A stretch of 64,000 bases of DNA, from contig PMSV01000013.1 of the NCBI GenBank assembly GCA_003168265.1, positions 1 to 64,000 on the forward strand, given 5' to 3'. Within the stretch, counting starts at the first letter, position 1, and each line of letters begins with the position of its first letter. Of this stretch, positions 16,996-26,098 are shown one piece after another. Below the pieces are notes generated by a model. The model did no database searches, was not told the origin of the DNA, and saw only the letters and a list, made by a program, of their open reading frames with translations. The position numbers were made by a program, and so were the translations under genes. The stretch is from Chitinophagaceae bacterium. Lineage in GTDB: Bacteria > Bacteroidota > Bacteroidia > Chitinophagales > Chitinophagaceae.

Positions 16996-17451
16996 CTATC
17001 CGCCAATATTAACATTTATTTCTACTTCAGAGGGTGGCAGACACTGCTTTTCGTTACACACCATGAATTCAACTTTACCGGCGAGATTGGTTTTAACGCT
17101 GGCCTTCAGTTTCACGATCTGTACAAAATCAACTGTCGCCTCATAATATTTGACATTATGATTCCAGGCTGATTCAAATTTGGTTACCACCTTCCCTTTT
17201 TCTACCACCTTTCCTTCGAGCAGGGTCAACGGATTTTTATTGAAACTGAAAGCGGTTGGCACGGGCCCTTCTCCGCCAACATCCTGGGAATAGATATGAT
17301 AATCCCCATTGATCCTGGCCAGCATATGAATTTCATATGTCTTATCTGCAATCTTTTTAGAAGTATAAATCCATTGAACTTGTTTGCTTGATTGGGAAAA
17401 CCCCGCAAATCCAATGAAGACCATCGACAGAAAAAGGAGTATTCCTTTCAT
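16996..17451 (-). CDS. Stand-alone periplasmic DsbD alpha-like domain
   Basis: The 151-residue product has a signal peptide (MKGILLFLSMVFIGFAGFSQ) and one immunoglobulin-like domain of the DsbD N-terminal type. VQWIYTSKKIADKTYEIHM (about 24-42) matches the family start, and FMVCNEKQCLPPSEVEINV (about 129-147) has two cysteines five residues apart, as in the DsbD alpha active site. It lies 69 bases upstream of dsbD on the same strand and likely shares its transcript. The simplest role is to take electrons from DsbD and pass them to periplasmic oxidised proteins. Confidence 0.82.
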   Translation of the reverse strand: MKGILLFLSMVFIGFAGFSQSSKQVQWIYTSKKIADKTYEIHMLARINGDYHIYSQDVGGEGPVPTAFSFNKNPLTLLEGKVVEKGKVVTKFESAWNHNVKYYEATVDFVQIVKLKASVKTNLAGKVEFMVCNEKQCLPPSEVEINVNIGG

Positions 17452-17531
17452 ATTCAGCTTTCTATAAAACTTATGGATTAATTTACGATAGAACTTACGA
17501 TATTACGAAAAATCCGGATTTTGGTTGCTGC

Positions 17532-18236
17532 CTAAACAAGGGCTGATCGGGAAATCCGGCTTTCTTTTCTTTCGCTAAGAAATAGCTCCTTTAAGATCAG
17601 CAATCCATCCGAATTGCCGAGCGCCTCGTTGGTCGCCCTTTCCGGATGTGGCATCATCCCGATTATATTGCCTTCATGGTTAGATATGCCGGCAATATTT
17701 CGCAGAGAACCGTTTGGGTTGGCTTCCACTGTAATCTTGCTTACTTCATTGCAATAGCGGTAAAGAACCTGACCATTCGATTCCAGGGAATCAAGCGTCT
17801 TCTCATCAGCATAATACCTCCCTTCGCCGTGAGCAATAGGAATTTTCAAAGGACCGTTATGTTGCCGGCTTCCTGAAAGGAAAATGTTCTTGCTGACATA
17901 CTGTTGATTGGCATTGCGTAGCAGGATACCAGGTAATAATTTGGCTTCGCAAAGTATCTGGAATCCATTACATACCCCAAAAAGCTTTCCACCCTTCGCA
18001 GCAAAGCCCGTAACGCTCTTCATCATCGGGCTGAACCTCGCAATGGCGCCGCAACGCAAATAATCCCCATAGGAGAAACCTCCCGGCAGGATAATGCAGT
18101 CTTCAGTTGAAAACATGCTCAGGTCTTCGTCTTTATGCCAAAGCATTATTACTTCCTGATTCAGGTCATAACGCAATGCATCCTCCATATCTCGTTCACA
18201 GTTCGACCCGGGGAAAACTACGATTCCAAATTTCAT
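17532..18236 (-). CDS. purQ: Phosphoribosylformylglycinamidine synthase subunit PurQ
   Basis: The 234-residue glutaminase subunit feeds ammonia to PurL in the fourth step of purine synthesis. It begins KFGIVVFPGSNCERDMEDAL and has the class I amidotransferase triad: the nucleophile Cys in FGVCNGFQIL (about 84-93) and His-Pro-Glu in MMPHPERATNEALG (about 195-208). GGFSYGDYLRCGAIAR (about 52-67) is the family signature. The length is normal. A separate PurQ implies a small PurL plus PurS encoded elsewhere, rather than the one-piece PurL of many Bacteroidota. It starts 41 bases from the divergent FkbM gene, so the two share a compact promoter region. Confidence 0.94.
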   Translation of the reverse strand: MKFGIVVFPGSNCERDMEDALRYDLNQEVIMLWHKDEDLSMFSTEDCIILPGGFSYGDYLRCGAIARFSPMMKSVTGFAAKGGKLFGVCNGFQILCEAKLLPGILLRNANQQYVSKNIFLSGSRQHNGPLKIPIAHGEGRYYADEKTLDSLESNGQVLYRYCNEVSKITVEANPNGSLRNIAGISNHEGNIIGMMPHPERATNEALGNSDGLLILKELFLSERKESRISRSALV

Positions 18237-18277
18237 GAAGCATTGTGATTAAGATGCAAATTTAATATTTTCGCAGA

Positions 18278-19060
18278 ATGAACCCCATTAAAAGAATTTT
18301 ACTTTCCATTTTGGGAGAGGGCCATTATCTAAGCTTACTTGCAGGTTCCTTTCAACTGATTTGGAAAGCCGGGCTGGCGGGGGAGGATTACCAGGATGTC
18401 TATTTTTTAAAGTATTTCATAGAAGAAGGATGTTACTGTCTGGACATCGGTGCCCACCTGGGTTATTATACCTGCGAATTGAGCAGGCTCTCAGGAAAAA
18501 GCGGTAAAGTGATCGCAATTGAACCTATGAGCAAGTTCAACAGGGTTTTAGGTAATTTATTGAAAAAGAAAGGCGCGCAAAATGTGGAACTGCTGCAACT
18601 GGCTCTGGGTGGAGAAGGCGAATTTGTTGAAATGGGCATCCCGCTAGTGAATAAAGCCAAGAAATTTGCCTATGCCCGCGTTATGAAATCCAGCACTCAC
18701 CTTGATTATGTTGAATCGGAGAAAATAAGGAATGCATATGGGGATCAATTGCTTGCCGGGCTTCCCAGGCTTGATTTTATAAAATGCGATGTAGAAGGTC
18801 TTGAGGTTCAGGTATTTTCTTCAATGCTGCATGTTCTGGAAAAACACTATCCCATTCTACTCTGCGAACTCGCCGATCAGCAGGAAAGGGTCCACTTTTT
18901 GGATATGATCGCTCCTATGGGATATAAGGCCTTTATTTTACGAGAAAAAAAATTGCATCCGATCGATGTTTATTCTGCAGAAAAGGCGATATCTCATAAC
19001 CATTATTTTATTCCCTCGAGCAGGATGCAAGGGATGTCAAGCCTGATCAGCGCTAAATAG
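18278..19060 (+). CDS. FkbM-family SAM-dependent methyltransferase
   Basis: The 260-residue product has the FkbM order. Motif I is CYCLDIGAHLGYYTCELSRL (about 49-68) with the D-I-G-A-x-x-G SAM loop, followed by GKVIAIEPMSKFNRVL (about 75-90) with the acidic end of strand 2. DFIKCDVEGLEVQVF (about 166-180) is the FkbM signature. Family members O-methylate sugars or polyketides; the substrate here is not apparent. It is divergent from purQ and convergent with the alpha/beta hydrolase gene, whose stop is 12 bases away. Confidence 0.85.
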   Translation: MNPIKRILLSILGEGHYLSLLAGSFQLIWKAGLAGEDYQDVYFLKYFIEEGCYCLDIGAHLGYYTCELSRLSGKSGKVIAIEPMSKFNRVLGNLLKKKGAQNVELLQLALGGEGEFVEMGIPLVNKAKKFAYARVMKSSTHLDYVESEKIRNAYGDQLLAGLPRLDFIKCDVEGLEVQVFSSMLHVLEKHYPILLCELADQQERVHFLDMIAPMGYKAFILREKKLHPIDVYSAEKAISHNHYFIPSSRMQGMSSLISAK

Positions 19061-19072
19061 ATAGCTTATAAA

Positions 19073-19885
19073 TTACTTCAAAAGGGAATCCAGTACCTGA
19101 TGGTAGAGGGCAAAGGCGTTCAGGTCATTGTGACTACCTCCGGGAATGGTGATGAATTCGTCAAAAGGCTTTAAAAAAGGTTTCAATTTGAGCGCATTGC
19201 TATAAGGCACGACTCCGTCATCGGTGCCATGGAATATGATGATGGGTGCCGTGACTGATTTTAAATAATCATAACTGGGAAAACGGTAATGGAGTATGCG
19301 GCTGACCGGATATATGGGAAAATAATGGGAAACCAGAGAAGTCATACTGTAAAATGGAGTTTCCAGGATCAGGTATTTACAATCTCTTATTGAGGCTAGC
19401 TCTGCGGCAATGCCGGTTCCCAGGCTTTTTCCGTAAATGATGATTAGGGAAGGGTCGAAATGAACGCGGGCCAGCTTATATAGCTGAAGGGCATATGAAT
19501 ATAATTCCATCTCTGCAAATTTTCCCGTGCTTTTGCCAAAGCCCGGATATTCCAACATCCAGATTTCATATCCTTTTTCGGTAAAGTTCTTCGCATTACG
19601 GGCATACCATCCGATATTTTTCCTATTTCCGTGGAAATAGAGCACTACCCCTTTGGGAACAGAATCAGCAGTTTTAAAGCGAACCACATTGAGTATTGTC
19701 GTTCCGTCATATGGAATATTGATTTCTTCGTGTTTCTGGGCAAAAGGGTATTTATAGTTCTTAGCCAGAGGTTCCGGATGGAATAGGATATAATCCTGTA
19801 AATAATAGAGTCCGATCCCCAAGATGCAGTAAAGGAGTAATCCAAGCTTTAACCAGCGAAACAGGATCTTCTTATTTTGATTCAT
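19073..19885 (-). CDS. Membrane-anchored alpha/beta hydrolase (copy 1)
   Basis: The 270-residue product has an N-terminal membrane helix (about 12-29, LKLGLLLYCILGIGLYYL) and a BEM46-like alpha/beta hydrolase domain. YFHGNRKNIGWYA (about 84-96) is the oxyanion loop, IIYGKSLGTGIAAEL (about 148-162) carries the nucleophile Ser in G-K-S-L-G, and the acid and base lie in IIFHGTDDGVVPYS (about 216-229) and PGGSHNDL (about 249-256). The active site faces the periplasm if the helix is a signal anchor. It overlaps the next gene upstream by four bases (ATGA) and is its paralogue, a tandem duplication. Confidence 0.85.
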   Translation of the reverse strand: MNQNKKILFRWLKLGLLLYCILGIGLYYLQDYILFHPEPLAKNYKYPFAQKHEEINIPYDGTTILNVVRFKTADSVPKGVVLYFHGNRKNIGWYARNAKNFTEKGYEIWMLEYPGFGKSTGKFAEMELYSYALQLYKLARVHFDPSLIIIYGKSLGTGIAAELASIRDCKYLILETPFYSMTSLVSHYFPIYPVSRILHYRFPSYDYLKSVTAPIIIFHGTDDGVVPYSNALKLKPFLKPFDEFITIPGGSHNDLNAFALYHQVLDSLLK

Positions 19886-20670
19886 TCTTTCAGTATATCG
19901 CGTATGAAATTATAGTATTCGGGAAAAGTCGTCAGATTATTATGACCTCCTCCACGGATGGGAATCAGGGTAATTTTTTCCGGATTTATTTTTTTTAGGT
20001 TAACACTGTGCCTGAAGGGGATGAGCCAGTCCCTTGTTCCATGGAGAATATAGGTATGGCAGGTAACCCGCCCGATCCAGTGGTCTGTTCGGAGTTTATA
20101 TCTTAAGACATAACGAACGGGCAAAAAGGGCAGGAATCTTTCTACAACTTTTTGAAAATTATAATAGGGGGCTTCCAGGATAAGATACCTGGGATGGTTG
20201 TCTGCTGCGATCCTTGTGGCTAGTCCGCTGCCAATGCTTCTTCCATAGACGATGAGCCGGTCTTCGCGGCAATTTTGCTTCAGACTTTCATAAACAAATT
20301 GCATGTCCCCGATAATTTCCCTTTCACTCCGCTTACCGGTACTTTTTCCGAAACCGCGATAATCCACCAGGACAACATCATAATTATACCGGTAAAAATC
20401 TCTGGCATATTTAGCCCAACCCTTTATGCTACGGGTGTTTCCATGCAAATAAAAGACCAAACCGATCGGAGAAGGTCTGTAAAAATGCAGGCCATTTATA
20501 CTGACCCCAGGGGCGATATCAAAAAAAAGTTCATTGAAGGGGATATCATATTTAAATTTGAAGTCAGGACTTAATTTTTCCGGTTTGAAAATGAAGCGCT
20601 CCTGGAAGAAATAAGCTGCCAGGGTAAGTGCCACAATGAAGGCAATGGAATATATTAAGAACTGGTTCAA
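19882..20670 (-). CDS. Membrane-anchored alpha/beta hydrolase (copy 2)
   Basis: The 262-residue product is a paralogue of copy 1 with the same plan: membrane helix at about 5-21, YLHGNTRSIKGWAKYA (about 73-88), nucleophile elbow VYGRSIGSGLATRI (about 145-158), acid in ILHGTRDWLIPF (about 212-223) and base in RGGGHNNL (about 243-250). The triad is complete. It is the first gene of a two-gene unit, with copy 1 beginning within its stop codon. Such proteins are usually called lipases or esterases; nothing here points to a specific substrate. Confidence 0.85.
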   Translation of the reverse strand: MNQFLIYSIAFIVALTLAAYFFQERFIFKPEKLSPDFKFKYDIPFNELFFDIAPGVSINGLHFYRPSPIGLVFYLHGNTRSIKGWAKYARDFYRYNYDVVLVDYRGFGKSTGKRSEREIIGDMQFVYESLKQNCREDRLIVYGRSIGSGLATRIAADNHPRYLILEAPYYNFQKVVERFLPFLPVRYVLRYKLRTDHWIGRVTCHTYILHGTRDWLIPFRHSVNLKKINPEKITLIPIRGGGHNNLTTFPEYYNFIRDILKE

Positions 20671-20889
20671 GGCATTACTGGCAAGCTGCGAAGGTATTAA
20701 TCGAAAAACGAATTAAAGAGAGGTTTTTAGTCAATTGTGAAGGAAATTTAAAAATTCAGCATTACAGCCTGGAAAACCTTTACATTTTTTTTTCTGGCAT
20801 CTTTCGTTAGTATTTTTACGTCTTAGCTTTAAAGATTGATTAAATTGGGACATGGCTCTTATTGTCCTTCTTAAAATATACGATCAATT

Positions 20890-22419
20890 ATGAAAATGAA
20901 TAGATTCAGATTGACTTTGCTGATTTGCCTGACTATAATTTTACCAGGCATGTCCATAGCTCAGCAAATTACCTATTCCGAACCGCAGCGCGATGATTTG
21001 CGCCGGACGGAATTTGAAATTATTGGTAAAATGAATGGAAATTTTCTGATTTTCACCAATAACAAGCAGGATAATAATATTTCCATATATGATAACAGCA
21101 TGAAATTGTTGCAAAGAGTGAAACTAGAATTTCTGCCAGATAGGATTCTGAACACTTATTTTATTCCTTATTCCACTTTTTGCTACATGATCTATGAGTA
21201 TCAGAAAAAGAATATCGTGCATTGCGCGGTAGTGAAACTGGATGACCAGGCACGTAAAATGGAAGAACCAATCGAACTGGACACTACACAGATTAGTTTT
21301 TCCGCTTCCAATAAAATCTATACGGTAGTCTTTAGCGAGGACAAACAGAAAATCATGCTTTTTAAGATCAACACAAAAAGTTCAAAAAATTATCTTTTTA
21401 CCACCTTCTTGTATGATTCTAAGCTTCAACTGATTGACCGGCACCGCTTGTATATGCCTATGGAGGAGCATTCCGAAGCTTTTACCGATTTTCTTTTGGA
21501 TGATGAAGGCACTCTGGTCTTTGCCAAATTTGTTCGAAACAGTGGAAGTGATTATGTAACTGCTGTTTCAATAGCTACCAAGGGGCCTACGGTGGATAAT
21601 TTTTCTATCAAGGATCTGGCCGTGGGAGAACGCTTTCTGGATGAGATAAAGATTAAGATCGATAATGACAACAAAAGCTATATCATTAGCGGTTTTTACT
21701 ATAAACAGAGGAGGGGCAATATAGAAGGTCTTTATACTGCCGTCTGGGACAAGGTTTCCGATTCCATATCAAAGGAAAGTGTAACCCTTTTCAGTGATGA
21801 GCTGCGGGCTGCGGCAAAGAGCTCGGATGCGACGCAGAAAATGGCTTTTAATGATTATTTTATTAAAAAGGTCATTAACAAAAGAGATGGGGGGTTTGTG
21901 TTGATCAGCGAGGCTCAATACACTTCTTCCAGAGGGGCTTATTTCAACCGCTGGGATTATATGTCTGGCGGCTATAACCCATACATGATGCCCATGGATT
22001 ATTATGGTTCTCCTTATTATAATCCCTGGCGTACAGGTTATCCACCCAATGGGCCAATGAGGTACCATGCTGAAAATATAATGGTGCTTTCTTTCGATAA
22101 AACTGCCAACCTGGAATGGAGCAATATAATTCCAAAAAACCAGTACGACGATGAATCAGATAACCTGATTTCAACACAAACCATGAATACCGGTGGAGAA
22201 ATCCATTTTTTGTTTAATCAATATGATCACCGCAACATTTTATTAGCCGACGAGAGTGTTTCACCCGAAGGTAAGTTGACCCGTTACCCCACGCTCAGAA
22301 ACCTGGATAAGGGCTATGATTTCATGCCACGCTATGGAAGACAGGTGAGCAGCAAACAGATGATAGTCCCATGCCTGTATAGAAGCTATCTTTGTTTTGC
22401 AAAAATTGAATTTTCATAA
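20890..22419 (+). CDS. Secreted or lipid-facing protein of unknown function
   Basis: I do not recognise a named family. The 509-residue product has a signal peptide (RLTLLICLTIILPGMSIAQ, cleavage about residue 25). The rest is rich in short beta strands separated by turns, with repeated patterns of the type FxIxxNDxxxYIIxGFY, suggesting a beta-propeller-like fold. A Tyr/Pro/Met/Gly-rich insertion lies near residues 355-395 (SGGYNPYMMPMDYYGSPYY). It heads a group with a DUF6427-like membrane protein 12 bases downstream and a small membrane protein after that, so they may work together at the envelope. Its start is divergent from the hydrolase pair. Confidence 0.7.
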   Translation: MKMNRFRLTLLICLTIILPGMSIAQQITYSEPQRDDLRRTEFEIIGKMNGNFLIFTNNKQDNNISIYDNSMKLLQRVKLEFLPDRILNTYFIPYSTFCYMIYEYQKKNIVHCAVVKLDDQARKMEEPIELDTTQISFSASNKIYTVVFSEDKQKIMLFKINTKSSKNYLFTTFLYDSKLQLIDRHRLYMPMEEHSEAFTDFLLDDEGTLVFAKFVRNSGSDYVTAVSIATKGPTVDNFSIKDLAVGERFLDEIKIKIDNDNKSYIISGFYYKQRRGNIEGLYTAVWDKVSDSISKESVTLFSDELRAAAKSSDATQKMAFNDYFIKKVINKRDGGFVLISEAQYTSSRGAYFNRWDYMSGGYNPYMMPMDYYGSPYYNPWRTGYPPNGPMRYHAENIMVLSFDKTANLEWSNIIPKNQYDDESDNLISTQTMNTGGEIHFLFNQYDHRNILLADESVSPEGKLTRYPTLRNLDKGYDFMPRYGRQVSSKQMIVPCLYRSYLCFAKIEFS

Positions 22420-22431
22420 ACAGGGTGAAAT

Positions 22432-23412
22432 TTGACTGAAGTATTTAAACAAAAGAATCCAGGCAATGCCTTTATCTTGTTGGTATATGCACTGGTTCTA
22501 AAATTTTCCATTTTTTTACATCCCCAGGTTCCTTCCCTTCACAAAGAAGATAATTACCTGTACCGGATCATTCTGCATTTTCTGGGTACATTTTTCAATT
22601 CACTGCCCATCATGTATTCGGTTCTTACCTTTTTGTTGTTATTCACTCAGGCTACCCTTTTAAACAGGATATGTAATTTTCAAAAAATCTTTCCCAAGGC
22701 CAATTACCTGCCTGGTATGTCCTATATCCTGGTCACTTCCCTGCTCCCTTCCTGGAATTATTTTTCTGCTCCTTTGTTGATCAATTCAATCATGATCTGG
22801 GTATTTTACCGGATGACGACGCTTTATAATAGCGGTCGATCAGATGGGGCTATCTTTAATATCGGGGCATTGACGGGTATTGTGACCCTTTTTTATCTGC
22901 CGGCTATGGCCTTTATCCTACTGGTTTTTTTCGCTTTGATCACCATGCGGCCCTTCCGAATCAGGGAGTGGCTGATGGGTCTGCTTGGTTTTACCACTCC
23001 CTACTATTTCTTATTTGTCATACTCTACCTGAGTAACCAATGGAACTGGCGCAATGTAGTTCCGGTGATCGTTTTTAGGTTGCCGGGCATACCGAATACG
23101 GTATTGATCACTTGCGGGATCATTCTTTTGATCGTGCCATTCATGATCGGTGGATATTTCATACAATCTAACCTGAATAAAATGCTGATTCAGGTCCGTA
23201 AGATATGGAGTTTGCTTTTGCTTTTTCTTATGGTTGGAGTAATCATTATCCTTATCAATCACGTTGATTTTTACGAAAATTGGATCGTAACGGCGGTACC
23301 TTTTGCTGTTTTCCACGCGGCTGCTTATTATTATTCCAATGACAAAGTATTGACCCGTTCTATGCATTGGCTGACCGTTGTATTCATCTTGTGGATGAAT
23401 TACAAAGTCTAA
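22432..23412 (+). CDS. DUF6427-like multi-pass membrane protein
   Basis: The 326-residue product has about nine hydrophobic segments and almost no large soluble part. It begins TEVFKQKNPGNAFILLVYAL, the family-like N-terminus. Because that part looks conserved and the next in-frame ATG is 60 codons later, I take the TTG at 22432 as the start, 12 bases after the previous stop. A PGMSYILVTSLLPSWNYFSAP segment (about 93-113) precedes a polar loop. It may be a transporter or an envelope scaffold; no catalytic motif is seen. Chitinophagaceae genomes commonly carry such a protein, but this is from memory rather than a search. Confidence 0.65.
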   Translation: MTEVFKQKNPGNAFILLVYALVLKFSIFLHPQVPSLHKEDNYLYRIILHFLGTFFNSLPIMYSVLTFLLLFTQATLLNRICNFQKIFPKANYLPGMSYILVTSLLPSWNYFSAPLLINSIMIWVFYRMTTLYNSGRSDGAIFNIGALTGIVTLFYLPAMAFILLVFFALITMRPFRIREWLMGLLGFTTPYYFLFVILYLSNQWNWRNVVPVIVFRLPGIPNTVLITCGIILLIVPFMIGGYFIQSNLNKMLIQVRKIWSLLLLFLMVGVIIILINHVDFYENWIVTAVPFAVFHAAAYYYSNDKVLTRSMHWLTVVFILWMNYKV

Positions 23413-23507
23413 GGCCGCCAATTCTGCAAAAAAGAACTTCCTGCTTCATCGAATTCTCGCCTCAAACAAACAAGTACTTAAAATTGTTAGATCTGTCAAA
23501 GAATCAA

Positions 23508-23684
23508 ATGATGGGCGCCCTCAGGCAACTAGCAGAATATCTCTATATCAAAAAGCGCGATCCAAATGCACCGCATACCGGCTGGATTCGTTACATGCAC
23601 GGAATCAACAGGATTTCCATCTTTATGTTCCTGGTAGGAATAATCATCATTCTCGTACGCTTTTTTTTCTTTAGAAAACATTAA
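23508..23684 (+). CDS. Small membrane protein, DUF6728-like
   Basis: The 58-residue product starts MMGALRQLAEYLYIKKRD, has a short polar stretch with a basic HGINRIS motif, and ends with one membrane helix (about 37-53, IFMFLVGIIIILVRFFFF). The start is the first of two adjacent ATGs; upstream in-frame codons do not look coding. The RDPNAPHTGWIRYMHGINRI stretch resembles small Bacteroidota proteins of the DUF6728 kind. It overlaps the 3' end of lpxB on the other strand by four bases. Confidence 0.6.
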   Translation: MMGALRQLAEYLYIKKRDPNAPHTGWIRYMHGINRISIFMFLVGIIIILVRFFFFRKH

Positions 23685-24814
23685 AAGCCAGGATTCCCAA
23701 GGAACTTCCAAATAAGATGAGCGGCATTGGAAGATGCATTCCCACCGGCTTTCAGCAGATTCTTCAAATCCTCATAATCTGATTTAAGTTGCGCCCGGGT
23801 CTTCTCCTCAAAAAGTATCCTCTTCAATTCAATTTCCAGATTTTTCCTGTTAAACTCATCCTGGATCAATTCCCTAACCACCATTTTGTCCATGATTAGG
23901 TTGACCAAGCTGATGTATTTGACTTTCACCAACCTGCGAGCGATTTGATAGGAAATGGCGCTTGCCCTATAACAAACCACTTCCGCTACACCAAAAAGGG
24001 CTGTTTCCAGGGTCGCCGTTCCTGAAGTAACGCAGGCGGCATAAGCATGGGAAAGAAGTGCATAGGTTTGATTGTTTACCCGTTTGACCTGAGGATAATC
24101 CTTCAGTAAATCGTCATAAAGGGATCGGTCCTGGCCGGGAGCCTGCGCTAATACGAAACAATAATCGGTGAAAATCCTGCTCATCTCCAACATCAAGGGC
24201 AATTTTTTCAATATTTCCTGCCTCCGGCTGCCTGGAAGAAGGGCGATGATTTTTTTGCCTCCAAGACCACGCATGAACTCATAGCCTGAGACATCCTCCG
24301 TCCTTCCGAACTCTTCAATGACTTCCACAAGCGGATGACCGACATAATCCACTTCATAATTCCATTTTCTATAAAACTCTTTTTCAAAAGGAAGGATTAC
24401 CAGCATTTTATCGATACATTCCCTGATCATCCGGACCCGGTTTTCTTTCCAGGCCCAGACTTGGGGAGAAATATAATAGACAGTCCTGAAGCTTTGTTCC
24501 TTAGCCCATTTTGCTATGCGCAGATTAAATCCGGGATAATCTATGAAAATGATCACATCCGGCCGAAATGACCCGATATCTTTTTTGCAGAAGGCGATAT
24601 TGCCCAGAATGGTAGGAAGATTCCTGATGACCTCAATAAAACCCATAAATGCGAGGTCCCGGTAATGCTTTACCAATTCAGCCCCTGCAGCCTGCATCAT
24701 ATCCCCTCCCCAACATCGGAAAACTGCCTCCTTATCCAGTTTGCGGATCTCCCTGATCAGGTTGCTCCCATGCAAGTCGCCTGAAGCTTCCCCTGCAATT
24801 AAATAATAGCGCAT
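23681..24814 (-). CDS. lpxB: Lipid-A-disaccharide synthase
   Basis: The 377-residue product joins UDP-2,3-diacylglucosamine and lipid X to form the lipid A disaccharide. It begins RYYLIAGEASGDLHGSNLI (about 2-20), the LpxB N-terminal mark, then VIFIDYPGFNLRIAKWAK (about 88-105), YYISPQVWAWKENRV (about 112-126), ALLPGSRRQEI (about 190-200), and the GT-B nucleotide-binding part CVTSGTATLETALFGV (about 265-280). Length is normal. The start at 24814 is chosen because an earlier in-frame ATG adds 20 residues unlike the family. Its presence shows an LPS-bearing outer membrane. Confidence 0.94.
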   Translation of the reverse strand: MRYYLIAGEASGDLHGSNLIREIRKLDKEAVFRCWGGDMMQAAGAELVKHYRDLAFMGFIEVIRNLPTILGNIAFCKKDIGSFRPDVIIFIDYPGFNLRIAKWAKEQSFRTVYYISPQVWAWKENRVRMIRECIDKMLVILPFEKEFYRKWNYEVDYVGHPLVEVIEEFGRTEDVSGYEFMRGLGGKKIIALLPGSRRQEILKKLPLMLEMSRIFTDYCFVLAQAPGQDRSLYDDLLKDYPQVKRVNNQTYALLSHAYAACVTSGTATLETALFGVAEVVCYRASAISYQIARRLVKVKYISLVNLIMDKMVVRELIQDEFNRKNLEIELKRILFEEKTRAQLKSDYEDLKNLLKAGGNASSNAAHLIWKFLGNPGF

Positions 24815-24863
24815 GAATAGAATTGAATTGCAAATGTACTCGGCTATAGATTCTAAAAAGTCC

Positions 24864-25157
24864 TCAAAGGACAAATTTCAGCACAAGTGCCGTAATGGCG
24901 TATAGCAGCGTGATGGCAAATACTCCTCTGGCCGTCCTGTCCCGTTGTGAATTTGTGTAGAAGGTAAACAAAGCAATGTTTAGAACAAGGCATGGTACGG
25001 ATACCGCCGTGATTTGATTGGTATTGGTGCCCAAAAAAGAGAAAAAATCCTTTACCGAAAACATGCGGAACTTGGCGAAATAATAAATGACCAGGCTAAG
25101 TATCGGCGCAACGAATCCCAGCAGGATCCCGAATTTGAAATTATCCTTTTTAAACAT
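24864..25157 (-). CDS. Small three-helix membrane protein, unknown function
   Basis: The 97-residue product has three predicted membrane segments, at about 9-27 (FGILLGFVAPILSLVIYYF), 50-67 (VSVPCLVLNIALFTFYTN) and 76-95. It lies between surE and lpxB on the same strand, 22 bases after the surE stop, so it is probably co-transcribed with both. The start at 25157 (MFKKDNFKFG) is preferred; an earlier ATG would overlap surE. I know no family with a defined role for it. Confidence 0.7.
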   Translation of the reverse strand: MFKKDNFKFGILLGFVAPILSLVIYYFAKFRMFSVKDFFSFLGTNTNQITAVSVPCLVLNIALFTFYTNSQRDRTARGVFAITLLYAITALVLKFVL

Positions 25158-25179
25158 TGTTATTTTATAGTTCAATGAT

Positions 25180-25962
25180 TCAAATATCCCAGGCCTTTTC
25201 AATTTTGGCCTTTAAGACGTAATTGGTTAGATCGAATTGTACGGGTACTACACTTACATAATTATTTTCCAAAGCCCAAACATCGGTATCCTTACCTTTG
25301 TCGAAATTCACGAATTTTCCTGTCAGCCAATAATATTTTCTGCCGTTAGGGTCTACCCGCTCAACAAAATCTTCCTCATATTTGGCATAAGCCTGGCGGC
25401 AAATGCGCAGACCCTTCATTTTCGAAGCAGGAACGGCTGGAAAATTCACATTCAGGATCAAGTGTTTATCTAAGGGATTATTCAGCAGATTTTCAACGAT
25501 TTGTCGGGCATATTTCCTGGGTGCTCCCAGATCTGCCTCCTGGTCATAATCAAGGGAGGAAAATCCTACCGAGGGAATGCTTTCGATGGCCGCTTCAACG
25601 GCAGCAGACATGGTTCCTGAGTAAATGACATTGATGGAATGATTTGCGCCATGGTTGATGCCGCTAAGGCAGAGATCTGGTTTGTGATGGAGAATCTTAT
25701 CTACGGCCAGCTTGACGCAGTCCACAGGGGTGCCTGAACATTGCCAGGCTTCGATCCCCTTGAAAATATGGACCGGGTACAACCTTAAAGGGTTGCCGAT
25801 CGTAATCGCATGGCCCATGCCGGACTGAGGTTTGTCCGGAGCCACCACCACAATCTTTCCCAATCCTTCCACTGATTCGATAAGAGCCTTGATTCCTGGG
25901 GCTGTTATGCCGTCATCATTGGTAATTAATATTACAGGATTTCGTTTTTTTGCTTTTGCCAT
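25180..25962 (-). CDS. surE: 5'/3'-nucleotidase SurE
   Basis: The 260-residue product removes phosphate from nucleoside monophosphates and contributes to survival in stationary phase. The metal-binding NDDG motif lies in ILITNDDGITAPG (about 11-23). Further signatures are SGTPVDCVKLA (about 75-85), LCLSGINHGANHSINVIYSG (about 97-116) with its Asn ligand, and NVNFP (about 172-176). Length and start are normal. It heads an operon with the small membrane protein and lpxB and is divergent from atpG. Confidence 0.94.
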   Translation of the reverse strand: MAKAKKRNPVILITNDDGITAPGIKALIESVEGLGKIVVVAPDKPQSGMGHAITIGNPLRLYPVHIFKGIEAWQCSGTPVDCVKLAVDKILHHKPDLCLSGINHGANHSINVIYSGTMSAAVEAAIESIPSVGFSSLDYDQEADLGAPRKYARQIVENLLNNPLDKHLILNVNFPAVPASKMKGLRICRQAYAKYEEDFVERVDPNGRKYYWLTGKFVNFDKGKDTDVWALENNYVSVVPVQFDLTNYVLKAKIEKAWDI

Positions 25963-26098
25963 AATGGGTTTCAGGTTGCAAATCTCCCTAATAATTTGGA
26001 ACTAAGTAGGTAACGTCTTTTATGACGCTATATTTTCTGCACACCTCTGGAATTTAAAGCGCATTGTTTTAACTTCGCCGCCAAATTGAAAACCGCTC

